64,000 nt of DNA from an uncultured Metabacillus sp. (GTDB taxonomy: Bacteria; Bacillota; Bacilli; Bacillales; Bacillaceae). The notes below the pieces were generated by a model, which was not told the origin of the DNA, did no database searches, and was given only the letters and a program-made list of their open reading frames with translations. Positions 16,169-23,457 of this stretch are shown one piece after another. The number at the start of each line of letters is the position of its first letter. The first letter of the stretch is position 1. The translations under genes were made by a program, and so were the position numbers. The stretch lies in the NCBI RefSeq assembly GCF_947503125.1, contig NZ_CANNCR010000002.1, positions 124,001-188,000 of the forward strand. Reading direction: 5' to 3'.

Positions 16169-16404
16169 CATAATAAATCTTTCTCTTTAAGATATTGATC
16201 AACGATGCCTTTGACTATCGTCTCAAGATAGTTATTATCAGGTGTCGTTGATTTATTTTTTATTATAATAGTTTTTAGATTGCTGTCAAATTCCATTTCA
16301 ATTGTATCATTAAAAGTAACACCAAGTTCCTTTAAAAAAGAAGATGGAATTCTAACTCCCAAAGAGTTACCGATTTTAACAATTTTTCGTTCTATAGTAA
16401 TCAC
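16168..16404 (-). CDS. AbrB/MazE-type (SpoVT-AbrB) DNA-binding regulator
   Basis: Residues 3-45 contain the swapped-hairpin signature KIGNSLGVRIPSSFLKELGV with a following DTIEMEF strand, typical of MazE antitoxins and AbrB-like regulators. No MazF-like toxin is adjacent, so a stand-alone transcription regulator is more likely than half of a toxin-antitoxin pair. The gene opposes its neighbours. On its own strand TATAAT lies upstream, next to a 12-bp perfect palindrome (16428-16439), which suggests self-regulation. Confidence 0.85.
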   Translation of the reverse strand: MITIERKIVKIGNSLGVRIPSSFLKELGVTFNDTIEMEFDSNLKTIIIKNKSTTPDNNYLETIVKGIVDQYLKEKDLL

Positions 16405-16427
16405 CTACCTTAATGAAATTATATCAT

Positions 16428-16439
16428 ATGTAATTACAT
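16428..16439. promoter_or_regulatory. perfect palindrome ATGTAATTACAT
   Basis: It lies upstream of the AbrB/MazE-like gene, beside its probable -10 region. The core TGTAATTA recurs inside an inverted repeat at 16817-16832. A dimeric regulator binding here would control its own gene. Confidence 0.55.
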
Positions 16440-16451
16440 TTTATTAACATG

Positions 16452-16479
16452 AAAAAGAAGGGAATTAACCCTTCTTTTT
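16452..16479 (-). terminator. terminator of the SASP gene
   Basis: AAAAAGAAGGG and CCCTTCTTTTT form a perfect hairpin with loop AATTAA. Read on the minus strand it lies just after the sspC-like stop codon; it would also function on the + strand. Confidence 0.85.
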
Positions 16480-16480
16480 A

Positions 16481-16717
16481 TCAATGTAACATATTATTTT
16501 TATTCATAAGTTGCTGTTTACCCATTTGAATTAGTCTTCTTGTAAGTTCTCCACCAACACGGCCATTCTCTCTACTTGTTGTATCTGCTCCAAGTACAAT
16601 TCCCATCTCTTCAGCAATTTCCATTTTCATTTGTTCTAATATTTGTTCTGATCCAGGAACTAAAAGTTTATTTGTACTGTTATTTTCACCTTGAATAGTT
16701 TGGTTAATGTTTAACAT
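16481..16717 (-). CDS. sspC: alpha/beta-type small acid-soluble spore protein
   Basis: The 78-aa product carries the full SASP signature: a GPR-site-like [13 protein letters not shown] and the core [20 protein letters not shown]. Such proteins coat DNA in forespores and protect it from UV and heat. SPbeta carries sspC, so this is a good counterpart. AGGAGCTGATAGCGT precedes the ATG on the minus strand. I could not identify a confident sigma-G promoter. The gene implies a sporulating Bacillus host and expression from the prophage during sporulation. Confidence 0.92.
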   Translation of the reverse strand: MLNINQTIQGENNSTNKLLVPGSEQILEQMKMEIAEEMGIVLGADTTSRENGRVGGELTRRLIQMGKQQLMNKNNMLH

Positions 16718-16816
16718 ACGCTATCAGCTCCTAATCATTTATTCAGAAGGCTTGCTGTTCTTCTGTGATTACATCTTACCACGGATTGAATCACATAATC
16801 AAAGGTGAAAATTATC

Positions 16817-16832
16817 CATAATTGTAATTATG
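16817..16832. repeat. inverted repeat CATAATT-GT-AATTATG
   Basis: The two 7-bp arms are perfect. It lies between the divergent sspC-like gene and the 16915 gene and contains TGTAATTA, the core of the palindrome upstream of the AbrB-like gene. It could be a second site for the same regulator. Confidence 0.5.
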
Positions 16833-16914
16833 ATAAATTTTTTTATGTCGTACATGCATTAAGTTTAACTTTCAGTAATAGAATACAATATAAAGACTAC
16901 GGAGGTGATGAATA

Positions 16915-17160
16915 GTGAAGGATAAAATTATTATTGTAAGTGAGAAAAGGGATAAATTTTATGACCTATCTGATTTAATTTCTGAGATGATGGAAATAGA
17001 AAAAGTATCAGAAGAATTCGCAATAAGATACTTCATGGATGGACTTGAAGGTGATAGATATATGAAGTTTCCGTTTACAACTTCTAAAAGTGTAATTTTA
17101 AACTGGATAACTCAAGATATGGGGATTAATTTTGATAACAAAGAAACTGAAATACATTGA
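16915..17160 (+). CDS. hypothetical protein, 81 aa, GTG start
   Basis: ACGGAGGTGATG precedes the GTG. The acidic, helical product has no known motif. It is divergent from the sspC-like gene. Confidence 0.7.
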   Translation: MKDKIIIVSEKRDKFYDLSDLISEMMEIEKVSEEFAIRYFMDGLEGDRYMKFPFTTSKSVILNWITQDMGINFDNKETEIH

Positions 17161-17172
17161 AAGGTAAGTATG

Positions 17173-17201
17173 TATACAAATAAATTAAACATAAATAAAA
17201 T
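17173..17201 (+). promoter_or_regulatory. promoter with the dispersed motif in its spacer
   Basis: TATACA and TAAAAT are 17 bp apart and the spacer is AATAAATTAAACATAAA. The 17227 gene starts 26 bases downstream. Confidence 0.6.
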
Positions 17202-17226
17202 TATACTTATTAAGGAGGAAGATAAA

Positions 17227-17418
17227 ATGAATGTATTAAAAACTGGTGAATACTTAATAATTGGAATGGATTTGGAGTTTGACTGTGGATTAACCTTAAA
17301 TGAAGGAACAAGATTAGAGAAGGCTAATTATCATTTGCAGCATGAAGGATTTGTAACAGTAATTATAGATAATGATATTAGTTGGTTATCTCAAGAGTGT
17401 TTCCAAGAATTTCAATAA
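17227..17418 (+). CDS. hypothetical protein, 63 aa
   Basis: AAGGAGG precedes the ATG at 17227. The product has a beta-rich pattern with the segment FDCGLTLNEGTRLE; the 22074 gene has a similar FKYDCEINNCMMIPEGTKV, so the two may be distant paralogues. Function unknown. Confidence 0.7.
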   Translation: MNVLKTGEYLIIGMDLEFDCGLTLNEGTRLEKANYHLQHEGFVTVIIDNDISWLSQECFQEFQ

Positions 17419-17483
17419 AGGTAAATTAATTAAATGATTGATCAATCGATTCTTTATCTTTATACTTATTATTCACTTATAAA

Positions 17484-17512
17484 TTGAAATTCATCCACAG
17501 ATATGTTATAAA
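17484..17512 (+). promoter_or_regulatory. promoter of candidate small RNA 2
   Basis: TTGAAA and TATAAA are 17 bp apart, with a terminator about 55-95 bases further on and no credible ORF between. Confidence 0.6.
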
Positions 17513-17518
17513 TAAATT

Positions 17519-17606
17519 GTTATCACAAAAATAAGTGATGGCACACTATCTCAAAGATTCTTTTAGTCCACCCTTGTCGGCCAATCAGGGTGGATTATTT
17601 ATTTTA
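17519..17606 (+). ncRNA. candidate small RNA, about 85 nt
   Basis: It runs from the predicted start after TATAAA to the terminator. A TCAC/GTGA hairpin lies near the 5' end, then an unpaired stretch, then the terminator stem. An ATG at 17538 opens 29 codons that run through the terminator and lack a good ribosome binding site, so I reject a protein. Confidence 0.5.
17567..17606 (+). terminator. rho-independent terminator
   Basis: TCCACCCT pairs perfectly with AGGGTGGA around a 12-base loop and is followed by TTATTTATTTT. Confidence 0.85.
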
Positions 17607-17610
17607 AGAA

Positions 17611-17639
17611 TTGTACGAATTATCTAGACATGTTATAAT
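17611..17639 (+). promoter_or_regulatory. strong promoter of candidate small RNA 3
   Basis: TTGTAC and a perfect TATAAT are 17 bp apart. Transcription should start near 17646. Confidence 0.75.
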
Positions 17640-17645
17640 TGTATT

Positions 17646-17779
17646 GCAAGATCGCTATGAGCGATTGGCTTTTATCAGGCAATTACAGAGAGTAGCAACC
17701 CGTTTCCGTCCAAAGAGCAGGGTAAGCTACGGAGCAGTTACCATGTCGCCAAGATGTTTTACGTGGTAACTGCTTTTTA
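17646..17779 (+). ncRNA. structured small RNA candidate, about 135 nt
   Basis: This is more GC-rich than its surroundings and has no ORF. Three elements can be drawn: ATTGC/GCAAT enclosing an ATCGCT/AGCGAT hairpin; GTAGC/GCTAC enclosing an ACCC/GGGT pair; and a 13-bp terminator stem. Own promoter and terminator argue for an independent RNA rather than a riboswitch of the XRE gene 130 bases downstream. I do not recognise the family. Confidence 0.7.
17733..17779 (+). terminator. 13-bp rho-independent terminator
   Basis: AGCAGTTACCATG pairs with CGTGGTAACTGCT (one G/T wobble), followed by TTTTTATTT. Confidence 0.9.
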
Positions 17780-17910
17780 TTTACTTTAAAATTATAGATA
17801 AATTCTCCATTTTAATTAGAAAAAATATTAATAAATTTAATTATTCAGGGTTGATTTAATAACATAATCGTTATATAATAAATTTAAGCACGTTGGGAAG
17901 GAGGGATATA

Positions 17911-18174
17911 ATGGAGAAATGGTCAGAATATAAAAAAGAAATTAAGTCACTGTCAGAAGATGAAAAGATTTATTTAGAATTATTAGCAGATATTGTTACG
18001 GCTAGAGTGGATAAGAATATAACGCAAAGAGAATTAGCTGAATTAACTGGGTTAAAGCAACCAGCAATAGGAAGATTAGAAAGCCCAACCACACATTCTG
18101 CAAACTTGAGAACGGTTATTAAATATTTGGATGCATTAGATATGAAATTGCAAGTTATTCCTAAAAATAACTAG
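17911..18174 (+). CDS. XRE-family HTH protein, HigA-like
   Basis: I start at the ATG at 17911, 6 bases from GGAGGG. After an N-terminal helical segment (EIKSLSEDEKIYLELLADI) comes a helix-turn-helix at about residues 40-75 with NITQRELAELTGLKQPAIGRLE. The layout fits HigA-type antitoxins and phage regulators. No HigB-like toxin is next to it, so it is likely a stand-alone regulator. Confidence 0.85.
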   Translation: MEKWSEYKKEIKSLSEDEKIYLELLADIVTARVDKNITQRELAELTGLKQPAIGRLESPTTHSANLRTVIKYLDALDMKLQVIPKNN

Positions 18175-18245
18175 CCTATAGTTTTCGGATAGTTATAAAA
18201 TTTTAACAAAGATAAATTAATTATAAACAAAAAAGGGATGGTTAA

Positions 18246-18911
18246 ATGGAAAAAGAAATGAAAAAGTGTACAGTATGTGGAGAAAATAAACCTTTAGATG
18301 ATTACTATATGCAAAAGAAAACCTCTAAAAAGAAAGGGACTTTTTATGTTCCAAAAGCAGAATGTAAAGAATGTAGCAAGAAACAAACTTTAAAATGGCA
18401 ATATGATAATTATGATTATTGGAAAACTATAGTGGCTAAAAGAGATGCTACGCCAGAAAAGAAAATGAAAACAAGAGAAGCTGCAAGACTACAACGTGAA
18501 CGAGGAGATCAAAAGAAGTGGAGGAAGAATAATCCAGACAAAACTAGAGAATATTCTTTTTACAAACAAATGAATGGCACACATAATATAAGCAATGAAG
18601 AATGGGTTGCTTGCAAGGAGTACTTTAATAATTCCTGTGCATACTGTGGACTATCTGAGGAAAAGCATAAAAATAAATTTAATCAAAGATTACATAAAGA
18701 ACATGTAGACCATGAAGGAAGCAATGACTTAAACAATTGCGTTCCTGCTTGTAGGTCGTGCAACGGATCTAAATGGATATTCGATTTAGAAGAATGGTAC
18801 AATGAAGAAAATAAAAACTTTACAAAAGAGAGACTTATTAAAATATACAAGTGGATAAACGAAGACTATAAAAAATACATAAAAGTGGAAGAAAATTCTT
18901 TACATAAGTAA
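18246..18911 (+). CDS. HNH endonuclease
   Basis: The 221-aa protein has an N-terminal zinc knuckle (CTVCGENKP, then CKECSKK) and an HNH nuclease core at about residues 135-180: CAYCG, HKEHVDHEGSNDLNNC and CRSCNGSK. The two-Cys-pair HNH with DH at the catalytic position should cut DNA. Free-standing HNH enzymes of this type are common homing nucleases of large Bacillus phages. AAAAGGGATGG precedes the ATG. A motif-bearing promoter for the next gene overlaps its 3' end. Confidence 0.9.
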   Translation: MEKEMKKCTVCGENKPLDDYYMQKKTSKKKGTFYVPKAECKECSKKQTLKWQYDNYDYWKTIVAKRDATPEKKMKTREAARLQRERGDQKKWRKNNPDKTREYSFYKQMNGTHNISNEEWVACKEYFNNSCAYCGLSEEKHKNKFNQRLHKEHVDHEGSNDLNNCVPACRSCNGSKWIFDLEEWYNEENKNFTKERLIKIYKWINEDYKKYIKVEENSLHK

Positions 18912-18927
18912 ATTAAACGTATATAAT
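18899..18927 (+). promoter_or_regulatory. promoter with the dispersed motif in its spacer
   Basis: TTTACA and TATAAT are 17 bp apart; the spacer is TAAGTAAATTAAACGTA. The -35 box lies inside the last codons of the HNH gene. It serves the XRE gene at 19020. Confidence 0.8.
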
Positions 18928-18941
18928 ATAAAATATAGAAA

Positions 18942-18980
18942 AGAGAAATGATAACAATTTAAAACGTTTATCATTTCTCT
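18942..18980 (+). repeat. perfect 13-bp hairpin in a 5' leader
   Basis: AGAGAAATGATAA and TTATCATTTCTCT are perfect arms. The hairpin begins about 10 bases after the predicted start of transcription, so it opens the mRNA of the XRE gene and could be an operator, a stabiliser or an attenuator. Confidence 0.65.
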
Positions 18981-19019
18981 ATGAAAGAAGTATTTTAAGT
19001 GAAAAGGGGAGAGTTTTTG

Positions 19020-19295
19020 GTGCATGCACTTAAATATTTAGCTGAAATAAATAATGTATCCATGAGTCAAATAGCAAAAGAATTAGGTATAACAAGACAA
19101 ACTGTAAATGAGTGGGTAGGGAAACGGAATAAACCCATTCCCGAGAAGCAAATTGAAAAATTACATGATAAATATGGTATTAATAAAAGTATTTTAAGGG
19201 GCGATATTGAATTAACAGAACCAATGATTCTAAAACTTTATGAAGATAAAATTTCTAAAGAAATAGGTAAAAAAATTAAAATAATTATTGAATAA
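19020..19295 (+). CDS. XRE-family HTH regulator
   Basis: I favour the GTG at 19020 (or TTG at 19017), a few bases after GGGGAGA; an in-frame GTG at 18999 has only a weak site. The helix-turn-helix is clear: VSMSQIAKELGITRQTVNEW followed by a basic wing. The gene has its own motif-bearing promoter and a hairpin leader. A role in lysogeny control is likely but its target is unknown. Confidence 0.8.
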   Translation: MHALKYLAEINNVSMSQIAKELGITRQTVNEWVGKRNKPIPEKQIEKLHDKYGINKSILRGDIELTEPMILKLYEDKISKEIGKKIKIIIE

Positions 19296-19328
19296 ATTGA
19301 CAATTCTATCTAGAAAGGATTTAACAAG

Positions 19329-19502
19329 ATGAAAATATTCGGCAAAGAAATCATATTCAACACTAAAAAGAAACAAATTGAGGATGTATTACGAAGTGAA
19401 GGAAAGCGAGCAGCATACAATAAATACCTGGAATTATGCAAAGGTCATAAATTAACAGATGCGATTAAATATGTGGATAGGGTAGCAGCTAAACCAAAAT
19501 GA
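19329..19502 (+). CDS. small basic protein, 57 aa
   Basis: AGAAAGGATTT precedes the ATG. The product is Lys-rich and helical with no known motif. It forms a small unit with the next gene. Confidence 0.65.
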   Translation: MKIFGKEIIFNTKKKQIEDVLRSEGKRAAYNKYLELCKGHKLTDAIKYVDRVAAKPK

Positions 19503-19518
19503 AAGGGTGAGTGAAAAA

Positions 19519-19704
19519 TTGTTTTATTTAAATTTATTTCCAACAAAACCAAAGTTGGAGAAAAACACTATAAAAGAAATATTGAAGTTAAAAGAGCAGA
19601 TATACTATTCAAATGATGAAGAAGAAATTGAGATGTTAGAACAACGAATAAAAATATGCGAAGCCTTACACTGGAAAGATTATAAGCTTTACTCATCACT
19701 ATAA
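19519..19704 (+). CDS. small protein, 61 aa, TTG start
   Basis: AAAGGGTGA lies 8 bases before the TTG at 19519; an in-frame GTG at 19507 overlaps the site. The middle (ILKLKEQIYYSNDEEEIEML) is a short coiled coil. Unknown function. Confidence 0.6.
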   Translation: MFYLNLFPTKPKLEKNTIKEILKLKEQIYYSNDEEEIEMLEQRIKICEALHWKDYKLYSSL

Positions 19705-19817
19705 AATAGGAATTACATTCAGAAATATATCATATAAAAGTAAACTAAACATACATTATACATAGGACTTATTATAGTTCTTTCATATAGATACACTATA
19801 TTAAGGGAGAGATTATA

Positions 19818-20513
19818 TTGAGTATATTTTTTGGATTAATTGGTTTTGTAGGAATTATTGTATTTGGAATTATGGCGATTGTAGCATCAGTTAAAAAGAA
19901 TGGTAAGGCCAAAAAGAACTTTATCATCACTGGAGTATGTTTTGTATTATTTGTAATTGGATTATCTTTACCAAGTCCAACACCACTAGAAGAGGTAACA
20001 GCCGAACCAGAACAAACAGAAGAAGTTGAAAATGAAGTTTCTGAAGAAGTAGAAGAACCGACTCAAGAAGAAATTGATGCAGAAGAGCAAGCCAAGAAAG
20101 AACAAGAAGAACAGGCTAAAAAGGAAGCAGAGGAACAAGCGAAGCTAGAAGCTGAACAGAAGGCAAAAGAGGAAACCGAAGCTAAGAAAAAAGCAGAAGA
20201 AGAGAAAGCTAAAGAACCAGAATTATCTGCCTCACAACAAAATGCTATTCGTCAAGCTGAAAACTATATTTCAATGATGCCATTCTCAAAAACTGGACTG
20301 ATCAAACAATTGGAATTTGAAGGCTATGCGACAGACGAAGCCACTCTTGCAGTTGAAAACATCGAAGTTGATTGGAGAGAGCAGGCAGTAAAACATGCCG
20401 AGCAATACAATAGTACAATGCCTATGTCAAGACAAGGTTTAATTGATCAATTAATATATGAAGGTCACGGTCAAGATGATTCAGCATATGCGGTTGATCA
20501 ACTAGGACTCTAA
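19818..20513 (+). CDS. Ltp-like superinfection-exclusion membrane protein
   Basis: The protein starts with TTG after AAGGGAGAG. Two membrane helices (about residues 3-25 and 36-53) are followed by a Glu/Lys/Ala-rich helical linker. The C-terminus has two copies of a 47-residue module: SASQQNAIRQAENYISMMPF then SKTGLIKQLEFEGY, and a second copy with STMPMSRQGLIDQLIYEG. This module is the repeat of Ltp, a phage TP-J34 lipoprotein that blocks DNA entry of other phages. Here it is anchored by helices, not a lipobox. I infer a superinfection-exclusion role in the lysogen. Confidence 0.85.
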   Translation: MSIFFGLIGFVGIIVFGIMAIVASVKKNGKAKKNFIITGVCFVLFVIGLSLPSPTPLEEVTAEPEQTEEVENEVSEEVEEPTQEEIDAEEQAKKEQEEQAKKEAEEQAKLEAEQKAKEETEAKKKAEEEKAKEPELSASQQNAIRQAENYISMMPFSKTGLIKQLEFEGYATDEATLAVENIEVDWREQAVKHAEQYNSTMPMSRQGLIDQLIYEGHGQDDSAYAVDQLGL

Positions 20514-20529
20514 TATAAACTAACAATTT

Positions 20530-20561
20530 AAAGGTGTAGTAAGGATTCTTATTACACCTTT
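20530..20561 (+). terminator. hairpin after the Ltp-like gene
   Basis: AAAGGTGTAGTAA pairs with TTATTACACCTTT (one G/T wobble). The T-run after it is short, so termination may be partial. Confidence 0.6.
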
Positions 20562-20584
20562 ATGACTTATGGGAGGGAATGTAA

Positions 20585-20713
20585 ATGTATTTAATTGAGT
20601 GGTATGAGGATGGAGAACTTAAGTCAATAGTCGTTGAAGGATGGATCGAGCGTGACTGCAAAGTTGAAGAGTTGAAAGAGAAGAAACTGGATCACAAAGT
20701 AACAATTTTATAA
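20585..20713 (+). CDS. small protein, 42 aa
   Basis: GGGAGGGAA precedes the ATG. The product (YLIEWYEDGELKSIVVEG) looks like a small beta hairpin plus helix. No family recognised. Confidence 0.6.
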   Translation: MYLIEWYEDGELKSIVVEGWIERDCKVEELKEKKLDHKVTIL

Positions 20714-20731
20714 ATAAATTAAATATAAATA

Positions 20732-20760
20732 TATACAAATAGATTAAAGGATGGTAAAAT
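20732..20760 (+). promoter_or_regulatory. probable promoter of the 20794 operon
   Basis: TATACA and TAAAAT are 17 bp apart, with AATAGATTAAAGGATGG between. Just upstream is TAAATAAATTAAATAT, a copy of the dispersed motif. Confidence 0.55.
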
Positions 20761-20793
20761 ATAATTAAATAAGAGAAAAGGAGAGGGTTACAT

Positions 20794-20937
20794 ATGAATA
20801 GCTATTTAGTTAGAGATGTTAACTTAGCAACTGGTAAATTTCTTGAACAGGAATTAACAAAGGATGGATTGAATTACTTGAAGAGAGATCATATCCAAGT
20901 GTTAGATATTATGGAGGTTAAGGAGAGAGTAAAATGA
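20794..20937 (+). CDS. small protein, 47 aa
   Basis: AAAAGGAGAGGG precedes the ATG. The last bases overlap the next start (ATGA), so the two are translationally coupled. No motif recognised. Confidence 0.65.
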   Translation: MNSYLVRDVNLATGKFLEQELTKDGLNYLKRDHIQVLDIMEVKERVK

Positions 20938-21296
20938 GTAAGGATAAAATAATTGTTGGTCAAAAAGTTTATCTTAAACCAGTAAATAACGCTGCTAGAT
21001 ATGGAAATAAAGAAATAAGGGAACAGGAAATTGTAAAAGTTGGGAGAAAGTATTTCTTTGTAGGAAGTAAAGGAGAAGCAAGGGAAAGATGGATGATAAA
21101 ATTCAGCATCGAAGATTTACGACAAGTTACCGAATATGCAAATGATTGGGAGCTATACTTTTCTGAACAAGAAATATTAGATGAAGAAGAAACAGAAGAG
21201 ATATGGAATGATCTTAGGTTGATTTTCGGTAGCTATGGAAGACCAACATTATCACTTGATAAATTAAGAAGAATTAAAGAAATTGTTTCTGAATGA
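20934..21296 (+). CDS. hypothetical phage protein, 120 aa
   Basis: The N-terminal half (IIVGQKVYLKPVNNAARYGN, then VKVGRKYFFVG) is a likely beta-barrel of a kind common in small Gram-positive phage proteins. The C-terminal half is helical. Start overlaps the previous gene by ATGA. Confidence 0.75.
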   Translation: MSKDKIIVGQKVYLKPVNNAARYGNKEIREQEIVKVGRKYFFVGSKGEARERWMIKFSIEDLRQVTEYANDWELYFSEQEILDEEETEEIWNDLRLIFGSYGRPTLSLDKLRRIKEIVSE

Positions 21297-21325
21297 TAAA
21301 TATCTTTTATAAGGAGTTGGAAAGA

Positions 21326-21367
21326 ATGTTGAATGCAAAATTTGAACCGGAATTTAAATCTGAATAA
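21326..21367 (+). CDS. very short ORF, 13 aa
   Basis: AAGGAGTTGGAAAGA stands before ATG and the frame is only 14 codons, just upstream of the 21383 gene. It could be a leader peptide or a remnant; existence is uncertain. Confidence 0.3.
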   Translation: MLNAKFEPEFKSE

Positions 21368-21382
21368 TTAGGAGAGATTATA

Positions 21383-21715
21383 ATGGAAAAATTCTATGAA
21401 AGAACTTACAGAGGGGATCTTAAATTAGAGGGAGCAATTGAGCATTTTTCAGAAGGAGATATGAAAATGAATATTGATTTATTTAATGAAGTTAAAAGAC
21501 TGAAAGAGGAGTTATTGGAATGGGAAACTGGTCAACGTCAAACGTCCGAGCATTATAATGCATATAGAGCTAGAGGTGTTGAGCTTTTTGAAAAAGACCA
21601 ACGTATAAAAGAGCTTAATGATGCAATCGCCTTTGCAATCAATTACCTTTCATCAAGTGACATAGGGCAAGTTCAGACGGTTGTTAAGTCATTGAAAACT
21701 GTTTGGGAAAAATAG
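21383..21715 (+). CDS. hypothetical helical protein, 110 aa
   Basis: TTAGGAGAG precedes the ATG. Residues 30-50 (NEVKRLKEELLEWETG) look like a coiled coil. The rest is helical. No family recognised. Confidence 0.75.
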   Translation: MEKFYERTYRGDLKLEGAIEHFSEGDMKMNIDLFNEVKRLKEELLEWETGQRQTSEHYNAYRARGVELFEKDQRIKELNDAIAFAINYLSSSDIGQVQTVVKSLKTVWEK

Positions 21716-21760
21716 AAACTTTGAATGAAATCCAACTTTTACTTAAAGGAGGTAAATTAA

Positions 21761-21964
21761 ATGTTTGCTAAAGAATATAGAGTAAAAGGTGAATTAGTCA
21801 AAGGGCAAATTGTTGCTAATTGGTCAGTGAAAAGTCAATATGCATTCAAGGTTGACAGTATGGAGCCTTTCACATTTGATGAAGAAAGTTTAGGTAAATA
21901 TATCAAAGAATTACAAAGTGTGTATGAATTAGTAAAGACATCTAACAAAGAATATAAAGGTTAA
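21761..21964 (+). CDS. hypothetical protein, 67 aa
   Basis: AAAGGAGGTAAATTAA precedes the ATG. The N-terminal half is beta-rich, the C-terminal half helical. Unknown. Confidence 0.7.
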   Translation: MFAKEYRVKGELVKGQIVANWSVKSQYAFKVDSMEPFTFDEESLGKYIKELQSVYELVKTSNKEYKG

Positions 21965-22073
21965 CAATTCACAACTTTTTCAAAAATAAATTGTCATTAT
22001 ACAACTTAACCAAGCACTCCAGCATAAAAGCAGCATAGAATATATTAACAAGAACAAAGGGAGATGCTTACAA

Positions 22074-22253
22074 ATGAATTTAACATTTAAATACGATTGT
22101 GAAATCAATAATTGCATGATGATTCCAGAAGGAACAAAAGTAAAACAGTTTGAATCCTGGAGCGAATACGAGGGATTTACAGCCTTTGAGTATAAAGGTG
22201 AGAAGTATTATGTATCAGATCATTACTTTGTAGAAGTAAGATGTCCGGCATAA
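22074..22253 (+). CDS. hypothetical protein, 59 aa
   Basis: AAAGGGAGATG precedes the ATG. It has four cysteines, two in FKYDCEINNC and one near the end, and a beta-rich pattern. The PEGTKV turn resembles NEGTRL of the 17227 product, suggesting distant kinship. Confidence 0.65.
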   Translation: MNLTFKYDCEINNCMMIPEGTKVKQFESWSEYEGFTAFEYKGEKYYVSDHYFVEVRCPA

Positions 22254-22258
22254 ATAAA

Positions 22259-22289
22259 AGACCACACTGATTGGAGGTCAGAGTGGTCT
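22259..22289 (+). repeat. 12-bp hairpin
   Basis: AGACCACACTGA and TCAGAGTGGTCT pair with one A/A mismatch. An A-run precedes it and no T-run follows, so it would terminate better on the opposite strand. Confidence 0.5.
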
Positions 22290-22485
22290 AGGTGGACATA
22301 AACGTACAGCAACATTTATGTAGGGATATTATAAAATTTCTATATAAAAATGTCAATCTAATTTAAGGAGGTGATTACTTCCAAATAGAATGACAAAATA
22401 ACTACAATTATTACAAACTTTTTACACACAAAAATGGGCTAATATGGTAAAATTACTTTTGTAAAAATTTGAGGAGGAAAAATTT

Positions 22486-23022
22486 ATGAAAAAACTATTA
22501 GTATTATCATCTGCATTATCATTATTCTTACTTGGAGCTTGTGGAAATTCAGACGTTTCTACCGGAGGAGAAGGAAATTCAACTGAAGTTAAGGAAGAAA
22601 GAACCGAGACAAAAGAAGCGCCGAAAGAAGAATCAGGTAAAACAATCGATGCATCTGCTCAAATTGTAGAAGCAGCAGGAATGAAAGTGGGATTAGGTGA
22701 AGTAAAAATAGCAGAAGATAAAATTTCAGTGGGTATCAACTTAGAAAACACAACTCAAGAAGCATTAAGTTTCTATCCTGATCAAGGAAGTGCTGTTGTA
22801 GGAGATATGCAACTACAAGCCAATTTATTTTTAACAACTGGAACATTGGGTGGAGACGTTCAAGGAGGAGTAAAACAAGAAGGCGTAATTGAATTTTTAC
22901 CGCCTGAAGGAAAAACAATTGATACTAACGCAATCACAGAAATTAAACTAATTTTTGGTGATGTTACTACAGCAGACTTCATGACTAGCAAAGCTGTTGA
23001 ATTCACGGTTCCTGTTAAATAA
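22486..23022 (+). CDS. lipoprotein, 178 aa
   Basis: A signal peptide with lipobox LGAC (Cys19) is followed by a Glu/Lys-rich linker to about residue 50 and then a beta-sandwich-like domain (KVGLGEVKIAEDKISVGINL) of the kind found in DUF4352/DUF5067-type Bacillus lipoproteins. AGGAGG precedes the ATG. It forms a two-gene unit with the DUF4064-like gene 11 bases downstream. It could modify the lysogen surface. Confidence 0.85.
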   Translation: MKKLLVLSSALSLFLLGACGNSDVSTGGEGNSTEVKEERTETKEAPKEESGKTIDASAQIVEAAGMKVGLGEVKIAEDKISVGINLENTTQEALSFYPDQGSAVVGDMQLQANLFLTTGTLGGDVQGGVKQEGVIEFLPPEGKTIDTNAITEIKLIFGDVTTADFMTSKAVEFTVPVK

Positions 23023-23033
23023 GGAGGATACAA

Positions 23034-23375
23034 ATGAAAAGAACAACTGAATTTGTATTAGGTTTAATTGGAGGTATTTTCGGTCTTATTGGTGCAGTTA
23101 TGGCACTTTTTGTTGGAGTAGTAGATGAAGCATTTAGTGGAAGTACTGAGATTAGTGGGTTAGGTTGGTCAGCAGTATTATTATCAATCTTAGGTATTGT
23201 TGGATCAATTGTTGTAAAACGTAAGCCTAAACTAGGTGGAGCATTTATGACGATTGCAGCGATTGGTGGAGTAATTTCTATATCGATGTTTTACATTATT
23301 CCTGGAGTGTTGTTGATTATTGGTGGCCTAATGGGATTAATCAGAAAAGATAAAATAAATAGCATAGAAGCGTAG
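23034..23375 (+). CDS. DUF4064-like membrane protein
   Basis: The start MKRTTEFVLGLIGGIFGLIG and three hydrophobic helices (about residues 8-28, 43-60, 70-105) match the DUF4064 family of small Bacillus and Staphylococcus membrane proteins. Function of the family is unknown. AAGGAGG precedes the ATG and the gene lies directly behind the lipoprotein, so the two probably act together in the membrane. Confidence 0.8.
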   Translation: MKRTTEFVLGLIGGIFGLIGAVMALFVGVVDEAFSGSTEISGLGWSAVLLSILGIVGSIVVKRKPKLGGAFMTIAAIGGVISISMFYIIPGVLLIIGGLMGLIRKDKINSIEA

Positions 23376-23381
23376 AAATAA

Positions 23382-23415
23382 ACTAAGGTAACTGTTATAA
23401 TTAAGTTACCTTAGT
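23382..23415 (+). terminator. perfect 12-bp hairpin after the lipoprotein operon
   Basis: ACTAAGGTAACT and AGTTACCTTAGT are perfect arms with a 10-base loop. There is no long T-run, so it may be a weak terminator or an mRNA 3' stabiliser. Confidence 0.6.
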
Positions 23416-23457
23416 AATACATATATAAATAAATTAAACTTTAAAGGGTGATACTAA

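Noticed and set aside
17538-17627. Small ORF (29 codons) inside small RNA candidate 2
   Set aside because: No ribosome binding site at proper spacing and the frame crosses the terminator and next promoter.
16168-18174. Toxin-antitoxin modules from the MazE-like and HigA-like proteins
   Set aside because: No MazF-, HigB- or other toxin-like gene is adjacent to either, so they are better described as single regulators.
22376-22400. GGAGGTGATTACTTCC as a ribosome binding site of a further gene before the lipoprotein
   Set aside because: The possible starts after it meet stop codons within a few codons.
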